A stretch of 64,000 nucleotides of DNA from Flavonifractor sp. An10. Its GTDB lineage: Bacteria > Bacillota > Clostridia > Oscillospirales > Oscillospiraceae. How positions within the stretch are numbered: position 1 is the stretch's first letter; every line of letters begins with the position of its first letter. The stretch spans positions 248,001 to 312,000 of the forward strand of contig NZ_NFMB01000003.1 of assembly GCF_002161215.1 (NCBI RefSeq), read 5' to 3'. This document shows, piece by piece, positions 61,592 through 64,000 of the stretch. The translations under genes were made by a program, and so were the position numbers. Under the pieces are notes generated by a model. The model was not told where the DNA came from. It worked only from the letters and a program-made list of their open reading frames with translations, and did no database searches.

Positions 61592-62098
61592 GTGAAAACC
61601 CTGTATCTGATCGGCGGGCCCATGGGCGTGGGCAAGACCGCCGCCGGGCAGGCGCTGAAACTGCTGCTGGACAACAGCGTGTTTCTGGACGGGGACTGGT
61701 GCTGGGACATGCACCCCTTCCGGGTGACGGAGGAGACCAAGGAGCTGGTGCTGGGCAACATCGCCCTTCTGCTGAACCGGTTCCTCCGCTGCTCCGCCTG
61801 CGACCACGTGATTCTGGCCTGGGTGCTCCACCGGCAGGAGGTTCTCGACGCCCTGCTGGAGCAGGTGGACACCGCCGGGTGTGCCGTGCGGCCCATCTCC
61901 CTGGTGTGCCGGCCGGAGGTGCTGCGCGCCCGCATCGGGGCGGACATCGCCGCCGGGCGGCGGGACGCCGGCGCGGCGGAGCGGGCCCTGGCCTACCTGC
62001 CCCTGTACCGGGAGCTGCATACCCGACACATCGACACCTCAGAGCTGACGCCGGAGCAGGCGGCCCGGCGGATTTTGGAAAGGAGCCAACGGACATGA
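61592..62098 (+). CDS. P-loop kinase-like protein
   Basis: A 168-residue AAA_33/shikimate-kinase-like ATPase. Walker A is GGPMGVGKTAAG (residues about 7-18), a DGDWCWDMHPF segment holds the likely Asp, and the C-terminal LTPEQAARRILE is a lid-type helix. Substrate unknown. GTG at 61592 is chosen because the product then starts KTLYLIGGPMG. Its stop overlaps the next gene's ATG (ATGA). Confidence 0.8.
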   Translation: MKTLYLIGGPMGVGKTAAGQALKLLLDNSVFLDGDWCWDMHPFRVTEETKELVLGNIALLLNRFLRCSACDHVILAWVLHRQEVLDALLEQVDTAGCAVRPISLVCRPEVLRARIGADIAAGRRDAGAAERALAYLPLYRELHTRHIDTSELTPEQAARRILERSQRT

Positions 62099-63048
62099 AT
62101 GAGCGGCTGAACGAGATCAACAGGGAGCTGAAGAAGCTGAACGAGGCCCTGGCCCGGCAGAGCCAGCTGGAGGCCCAGCTGAAGGATCTCCAGGAGCAGC
62201 GGGCGGAGCGGGAGCAGCGGGTGATGGACACCAGCCGCGTGTTCTGGGAGGAACAGGAGGACGTGGACAAGCTGGAGAAGGGGGGCCTGCGCTCCCTGCT
62301 GCTCTCCATCACCGGCGACAAGGAGGCCCGCCTGTCCCAGGAGCGGCGGGAGGCCCTGGCGGCCAAGCTCCAGTACGACCAGGCCCAGCGGGATCTGGAG
62401 GACATCGACGGGCGCATCAGAGCGGTGCTGGGGGAAAAGGACAGCCTGCGCATCGACCGCATCCGGCGGGACGCCCTGCTGGAGGAGAAGGGGGAGCTGC
62501 TCAAGCAGATGGGCGGGGAGGCCGGCGCCCGGCTCACCGAGCTGGATCAGCGGCTGGACGAGCTGGAGAGCCAGCGCCGTGAGGTGGGGGAGGCCATCTC
62601 CGCGGGCCGCTCGGCGGAGACGGCCCTGTCCTCCGTGCTGAACAGCCTGGACAGCGCCGAGGACTGGGGCACCTGGGACATGTTCGGCGGCGGCCTGCTG
62701 TCCACCATGGCCAAGCACGAGCACCTGGACGACGCCCAGGCGGGCATCGGCTACGCCCAGAACTGCCTGTCCCGGTTCCGTACCGAGCTGGCCGACGTGC
62801 AGCACATGGAGATCCCCCAGGTGCATATTGGGGAGTTCGCCACCTTCGCCGACTACTTCTTCGACGGCCTGTTTGCCGACTGGTACGTCCAGTCCCGCAT
62901 CAACGACGCCCAGCGTGGGGTGGAGGCGGTGGACTCCCGGGTGTGTGAGGCCCTGAACCGCCTGCAGTGGATGGATCAGAACCTGGCGGGGGAGCAGCGG
63001 GGCCTGGAGGAGGAGCGGCAGAGGCTGCTCCGGGACGCGGGAGGCTGA
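62095..63048 (+). CDS. coiled-coil protein, uncharacterised
   Basis: A 317-residue soluble protein that is almost wholly helical. Heptad-type charged helices cover about 1-190 and 270-317; between them is a Gly-rich bend (WDMFGGGLLSTMAKHEHLDDAQ) and a FATFADYFFDGLFADW segment. AAGGAGC lies just before the ATG, and it is coupled to the kinase-like gene. No domain name or function could be assigned. Confidence 0.7.
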   Translation: MNERLNEINRELKKLNEALARQSQLEAQLKDLQEQRAEREQRVMDTSRVFWEEQEDVDKLEKGGLRSLLLSITGDKEARLSQERREALAAKLQYDQAQRDLEDIDGRIRAVLGEKDSLRIDRIRRDALLEEKGELLKQMGGEAGARLTELDQRLDELESQRREVGEAISAGRSAETALSSVLNSLDSAEDWGTWDMFGGGLLSTMAKHEHLDDAQAGIGYAQNCLSRFRTELADVQHMEIPQVHIGEFATFADYFFDGLFADWYVQSRINDAQRGVEAVDSRVCEALNRLQWMDQNLAGEQRGLEEERQRLLRDAGG

Positions 63049-63141
63049 GACCGCCGCCCTCCCTCCCCTTGACGGGGCGGCCCCGCCGTGGGATAATGTT
63101 AGGAAACCTGAATTTGATTTCCTGAATTTGGAGGATGCGGC

Positions 63142-64000
63142 ATGGGACTGGTGCGGCTGTTCATCAAGGACTGCGACAATGTGACGGATCCGGCGGTGCG
63201 GGAGAGGTACGGCATCCTGTCCGGGACGGTGGGGATTGCGCTCAACCTGCTGCTGTCGGCGGGAAAGCTGTTCGCCGGGCTGATGACCGGCTCCATCTCC
63301 ATCACGGCGGACGCCTTCAACAACCTGTCCGACGCGGGCTCGTCGGTGGTGACCCTGGTGGGCTTCAAACTGGCGGGGCAGAAGGCCGACGACGGCCACC
63401 CCTTCGGCCACGGCCGGATGGAGTATCTGGCCGGCCTGCTGGTGAGCCTGATGATCCTGCTGGTGGGGGTAGAGCTGGGCCGCTCCTCCATCGGCAAGAT
63501 CCTCCACCCGGAGGCGGTGGACTTCTCCCTGGTGTCCACCGGCATCCTGGCGGCCTCCATCCTGGTGAAGCTGTGGATGGGGCAGTTCAACCGGGGCCTG
63601 GGGAGGAAAATCGGCTCGGCGGCCATGGCGGCCACCGCCGCCGACTCCCTCTCCGACGCGGTGGCCACCGCCGCCGTGCTGGCGGGCACCCTGGTGAACC
63701 GCTTCGCCCACGTGAACATCGACGGCTGGGTGGGCCTGGCGGTGGCGGTGTTCATCCTCCGCTCCGGTTGGGGGGCCGCCAAGGACACCATCAACCCCCT
63801 GCTGGGAGAGAGCCCCGATCCGGAGCTGGTGAAGCAGCTGCGCGACCTAGTGCTCTCCCATCCCCAGGTGGTGGGCATGCACGACCTGATCATCCACGAC
63901 TACGGCCCCGGCCGGCGGCTGTGCTCCTTCCACGCAGAGGTGCCCCAGGACGCCGACATCCTGGACGCCCACGACGCCATCGACCACATCGAGCGGGAGA
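63142..64000 (+). CDS. cation diffusion facilitator transporter, 3' end outside window
   Basis: At least 286 residues; no stop before the window ends. A CDF metal/proton antiporter of the inner membrane, usually for Zn, Mn or Fe. The metal site is seen twice: TADAFNNLSDAG (55-66) in helix 2 and TAADSLSDAVA (about 168-178) in helix 5. HPFGHGRMEYLAGL lies in the helix 2-3 loop, and a cytosolic domain begins near 215. GGAGG lies 7 bases before the ATG. The metal cannot be told from this part. Confidence 0.92.
   Translation, partial: MGLVRLFIKDCDNVTDPAVRERYGILSGTVGIALNLLLSAGKLFAGLMTGSISITADAFNNLSDAGSSVVTLVGFKLAGQKADDGHPFGHGRMEYLAGLLVSLMILLVGVELGRSSIGKILHPEAVDFSLVSTGILAASILVKLWMGQFNRGLGRKIGSAAMAATAADSLSDAVATAAVLAGTLVNRFAHVNIDGWVGLAVAVFILRSGWGAAKDTINPLLGESPDPELVKQLRDLVLSHPQVVGMHDLIIHDYGPGRRLCSFHAEVPQDADILDAHDAIDHIERE

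Noticed and set aside
61993-63711. Long minus-strand frame across the coiled-coil and cation-efflux genes
   Set aside because: It spans two well-supported forward genes with correct ribosome sites and conserved motifs.

Overview
The window is GC-rich chromosomal DNA from a spore-forming anaerobic Clostridia, most like the gut Oscillospirales (Flavonifractor/Lawsonibacter-type). The basis is a small acid-soluble spore protein gene, a rubredoxin, a Firmicutes-type ethanolamine operon, a T-box leader, BlaI/BlaR pairs and very GC-rich codon use. No rRNA, tRNA or CRISPR array was seen. The species call is inference.

Layout. 1-1125 is the 3' part of a fused homocysteine methyltransferase/methylenetetrahydrofolate reductase. 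At 1272 an alpha/beta spore-protein gene is interrupted near its 3' end by a 20.8-kb, lower-GC integrative mobilizable element (1441-22268). The element is bounded by a 12-bp direct repeat, and the last codons of the spore gene now form the C-terminus of the element's serine recombinase. The leftward arm carries a eukaryote-like RNA-dependent RNA polymerase family protein coupled to an unknown partner, an AAA/DUF4143 ATPase with an iterated operator, and a type I restriction-modification operon (hsdM, hsdS, a PIN-domain membrane protein, hsdR, a YgjP-type metallopeptidase). The rightward arm carries a RepA-like ATPase, a likely oriT, mobC, a MOB relaxase with a second gene nested in another frame, a 56-aa protein and the recombinase.

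22.5-29.6 kb is host DNA: a blaR1-blaI-type pair with visible operators, pyrophosphatase, UDP-galactopyranose mutase plus a glycosyltransferase, and a tandem-OB SSB-like protein. 29.7-41.3 kb is one leftward ethanolamine-utilization microcompartment operon: eutG, eutA, eutB, eutC, eutL, eutE, eutM, eutT, a pduL-type phosphotransacylase, a small unknown gene, eutN, eutH, eutQ. Ethanolamine enters by EutH and EutBC splits it to acetaldehyde and ammonia, with EutA reactivating the enzyme and EutT supplying adenosylcobalamin. EutE and PduL convert acetaldehyde to acetyl-CoA and acetyl-phosphate, EutG reduces it to ethanol, and EutL/EutM/EutN form the shell. No EutVW, EutS or EutP is in the window.

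41.5-64 kb holds dihydropyrimidinase, a HAD phosphatase with an apparent CTG start, release factor 3, an ECF transporter S component, a second BlaR/BlaI pair, mobA, a T-box-controlled cysE-cysS operon, two insertion sequences, rubredoxin, a Dus enzyme, an ECF sigma/anti-sigma pair, a DUF4230 protein, a small zincin, an Asp/Glu racemase, tex, a P-loop kinase with a coiled-coil protein, and a cation-efflux transporter cut by the window end.

The host DNA is peppered with palindromic repeats. Most striking are three copies of a ~165-bp structured element, each bracketed by direct copies of a different GC-rich hairpin, and a palindromic repeat lying in frame inside eutA.
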